From the NCBI RefSeq assembly GCF_963678635.1, contig NC_087067.1, positions 58,427,487-58,491,486 of the forward strand: a stretch of DNA of 64,000 nucleotides. The letters run 5' to 3'. Positions within the stretch are counted from its first letter, which is position 1. Each line of letters opens with the position of its first letter. The notes beneath the pieces are model-generated. The model did no database searches. It worked only from the letters and a program-made list of their open reading frames with translations, and was not told where the DNA came from. Of this stretch, positions 61,001 to 64,000 are shown in pieces. Both the position numbers and the translations under genes were made by a program. The stretch comes from Symsagittifera roscoffensis (taxonomy: Eukaryota; Xenacoelomorpha; Acoela; Convolutidae).

Positions 61001-62970
61001 CTGTACCCATATGCCAGAAAATCTGACACATGGTTACAATGAAATCATCAAAAAACAGCAAAAAACAGTTTTAATTGTTTAAAAAATTCGACCAGGACAT
61101 AGAAAAGAGCTGATCTTATTAATAAACAGTGTCTTGGAGGATATTTTGATCTATCATTTAAGACTTAAAGCGAACTTTTTTTTTTGAAAAAAAAAGTTTC
61201 AAAAAATTACAAGTGTTAACTTTGTATGTTCAGACCCAGATTACTGGAAATAGGCGTAAAATGACGCACACATTGAGCACTTAAACTGAAGGTCAAAAAA
61301 AAATAAAGGGTGTCAGAGGGCTGGCTCAAGAGGCACAGCCCTCTGACCTGTACCCATATGCCAGAAAATCTGACACATGGGTACAAAAAAAATCATCAAA
61401 AAACAGCGAAAAACAGTTTTCTTTGTTTAAAAATTCAACCAGGACGTAGTAAAGAGCTGATCTTTTTAATAAACAGTGTCTTGGAGGATATTTTGATCTA
61501 TCATTTAAGACTTGAAGCGAACTTTTTTTTTTGAAAAAAAAAGTTTCAAAAAATTACAAGTGTTAACTTTGTATGTTCAGACCCAGATTACTGGAAATAG
61601 GCGTGAAATGACGCACACATTGAGCACTTAAACTGAAGGTCAAAAAAAAATAAAGGGTGTCAGAGGGCTGGCTCAAGAGGCACAGCCCTCTGACCTGTAC
61701 CCATATGCCAGAAAATCTGACACATGGGTACAAAAAAAATCATCAAAAAACAGCGAAAAACAGTTTTCTTTATTTAAAAATTCAACCAGGACGTAGTAAA
61801 GAGCTGATCTTTTTAATAAACAGTGTCTTGGAGGATATTTTGATCTATCATATAAGACTTAAAGAGAACTTTTTTTTTTGAAAAAAAAGTTTCAAAAAAT
61901 TACAAGTGTTAACTTTGTATGTTCAGACCCAGATTACTGGAAATAGGCGTGAAATGACGCACACATTGAGCACTTAAACTGAAGGTCAAAAAAAAATAAA
62001 GGGTGTCAGAGGGCTGGCTCAAGAGGCACAGCCCTCTGACCTGTACCCATATGCCAGCAAATCTGACACATGGGTACAAAAAAAAATCATCAAAAAACAG
62101 CAAAAAACAGTTTTCTTTGTTTAAAAAATTCAACCAGGACGTAGAAAAGAGCTGATCTTTTTAATAAACAGTGTCTTGGAGGATATTTTGATCTATCACT
62201 TAAGACTTAAAGAGAAATTTTTTTTTTGAAAAAAAAGTTTCAAAAAATTACAAGTGTTAACTTTGTAGGTTCAGACCCCAGGTTACTGGAAATAGGCGCA
62301 AAATGACGCACACATTAAGCACTTAAACTGAAGATCAAAAAAAATAAAGGGTGTCAGAGGGCTGGCTCAAGAGGCACAGCCCTCTGACCTGTACCCATAT
62401 GCCAGAAAATCTGACACATGGGTACAATAAAAATTATCAAAAAACAGCAAAAAACAGTTTTCTTTGTTTAAAAAATTCAACCAGGACGTAGAAAAGAGCT
62501 GATATTTTTAATAAACAGTGTCTTGGAGGATATTTTGATCTATCATTTAAGACTTAAAGAGAAGTTTTTTTTTTGAAAAAAAAGTTTCAAAAAATTACAA
62601 GTGTTAACTTTGTAGGTTCAGACCCCAGGTTACTGGAAATAGGCGCAAAATGACGCACACATTAAGCACTTAAACTGAAGATAAAAAAAAACAAAGGGTG
62701 TCAGAGGGCTGGCTCAAGAGGCACAGCCCTCTGACCTGTACCCATATGCCAGCAAATCTGACACATGGGTACAAAAAAAAAATCATCAAAAAACAGCAAA
62801 AAACAGTTTTCTTTGTTTAAAAAATTCAACCAGGACGTAGAAAAGAGCTGATCTTTTTAATAAACAGTGTCTTGGAGGATATTTTGATCTATCATTTAAG
62901 ACTTAAAGAGAACTTTTTTTTTTGAAAAAAAAGTTTCGAAAAATTACAAGTGTTAACTTTGTATGTTCAG
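58090..62970. repeat. Satellite A higher-order region, period about 1390 bp
   Basis: Monomers with TATGTTCAGACCCAGATTAC and GGCGT(A/G)AAATGACG occur near 58096, 58447, 59835, 60883, 61227, 61577, 61920 and 62967. The segments starting near 58526, 59920 and 61310 match at an offset of 1390-1394 bp, a block of four monomers. Confidence 0.75.
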
Positions 62971-64000
62971 ACCCAGATTACTGGAAATAGGCGTAAAATG
63001 ACGCACACATTGAGCAATTAAACTGAAGGTCAAAAAAAAATAAAGGGTGTCAGAGGGCTGGCTCAAGAGGCACAGCCCTCTGACCTGTACCCATATGCCA
63101 GAAAATCTGACACATGGGTACAAAAAAAAATCATCAAAAAACAGCAAAAAACAGTTTTCTTTGTTTAAAAATTCAACCAGGACGTAGTAAAGAGCTGATC
63201 TTTTTAATAAACAATGTCTTGGAGGAAATTTTGATCTATCATTTAAGACTTAAAGAGAACTTTTTTTTTGAAAAAAAAAGTTTCAAAAAATTACAAGTGT
63301 TAACTTTGTAGGTTCAGACCCCAAGTTACTGGAAATAGGCGCAAAATGACGCACACATTAAGCACTTAAACTGAAGATCAAAAAAAAACAAAGGGTGTCA
63401 GAGGGCTGGCTCAAGAGGCACAACCCTCTGACCTGTACCCATATGCCAGCAAATCTGACACATGGGTACAAAAAAAATCATCAAAAAACAGCAAAAAACA
63501 GTTTTCTTTGTTTAAAAAATTCAACCAGGACGTAGAAAAGAGCTGATCTTTTTAATAAACAGTGTCTTGGAGGATATTTTGATCTATCATTTAAGACTTA
63601 AAGAGAACTTTTTTTTTGAAAAAAAAGTTTCAAAAAATTACAAGTGTTATTTTTGTAGGTTCAGACCCCAGGTTACTGGAAATAGGCGCAAAATGACGCA
63701 CACATTGAGCACTTAAACTGAAGGTCAAAAAAATAAAGGGTGTCAGAGGGCTCGCTCAAGAGGCACAGCCCTCTGACCTGTACCCATATGGCAGAAAATC
63801 TGACACATGGGTACAAAAAAAAACATCAAAAAACAGCAAAAAAACAGTTTTCTTTGTTTAAAAAATTCAACCAAGACGTAGAAAAGAGCTGATCTTATTA
63901 ATAAACAGTGTCGTGGAGGATATTTTGATCTATCATTTAAGACTTAAAGAGAATTTTTATTTTATTTTTTTTTTGAAAAAGAAGTTTCAAAAAATTACAA

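Larger units (their letters stand above)
52733..64000. repeat. Satellite A, array 2 (about 32 monomers, continues past window)
   Basis: This is the same monomer and orientation as array 1. GGTTCAGACCC recurs at about 52781, 53135, 53488, 53846 and so on to 63659, every 340-360 bp. The first monomer shares rare variants with the first monomer of array 1 (AAATAACGCACACA, GCACCTAAACTG), so the block-satellite border is shared by descent. Recurrent frames of 65-75 codons start at GTG or TTG and are regarded as non-coding. Confidence 0.97.

Noticed and set aside
58176-63311. Repeated plus-strand frames of about 75 codons in satellite A (MSEGWLKRHSPLTCTHMPEN...)
   Set aside because: They begin at GTG, run into A/T-runs, occur once per monomer, and the opposite strand is open too. 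Frame length follows from the repeat, not from selection that I can see.

Overview
This window is non-coding, very A+T-rich eukaryotic repeat DNA. It contains long tandem satellite arrays, segmentally duplicated complex repeats, and two short interstitial (CCCTAA)n tracts, which are TTAGGG-type telomere repeats. No protein-coding gene, tRNA, rRNA or CRISPR array is supported. The longest open frame (137 codons) lies inside a long inverted repeat. Most other open frames are short, start at GTG, TTG or CTG, recur once per satellite monomer, and are often open on both strands. TTAGGG telomeres occur in many animals, fungi and protists, so the species is not identified. The setting looks subtelomeric or pericentromeric; that is inference.

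Layout: (1) 1-3331, a complex repeat block holding a terminal-inverted-repeat element, a telomere-repeat cluster and two dispersed repeats called R and D here. (2) 3332-21433, satellite A, about 53 monomers of about 350 bp. (3) 21434-35456, satellite B, about 19.5 copies of a 720-bp unit that is itself a dimer of two diverged halves of about 360 bp. (4) 35457-35763, a spacer with a CAA-rich tract. (5) 35764-39715, satellite C, about 11 monomers of 350 bp. (6) 39716-40640, sequence with no recognised feature. (7) 40640-52732, complex repeats again: an R-D cluster, block copy b (42238-46243), an insertion built around a 393-bp near-perfect inverted repeat (46338-46730), and block copy c (46738-52732). 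The second part of copy c matches the start of the window. (8) 52733-64000, a second satellite A array that runs off the window end.

The order 'complex block, telomere-repeat cluster, R-D, satellite A' occurs twice, so the region appears to have grown by duplication of large composite segments as well as by monomer amplification. All three satellites show multi-monomer (higher-order) duplications. Three elements seem most worth following: the paired hairpins at fixed positions in every full-length satellite A monomer, with one apparent compensatory change; the long inverted repeat at 46.3-46.7 kb; and the GGTCACATTTTGAC motif clustered around the telomere-repeat tracts. Monomer counts and boundaries were read by eye and may be off by a few bases.
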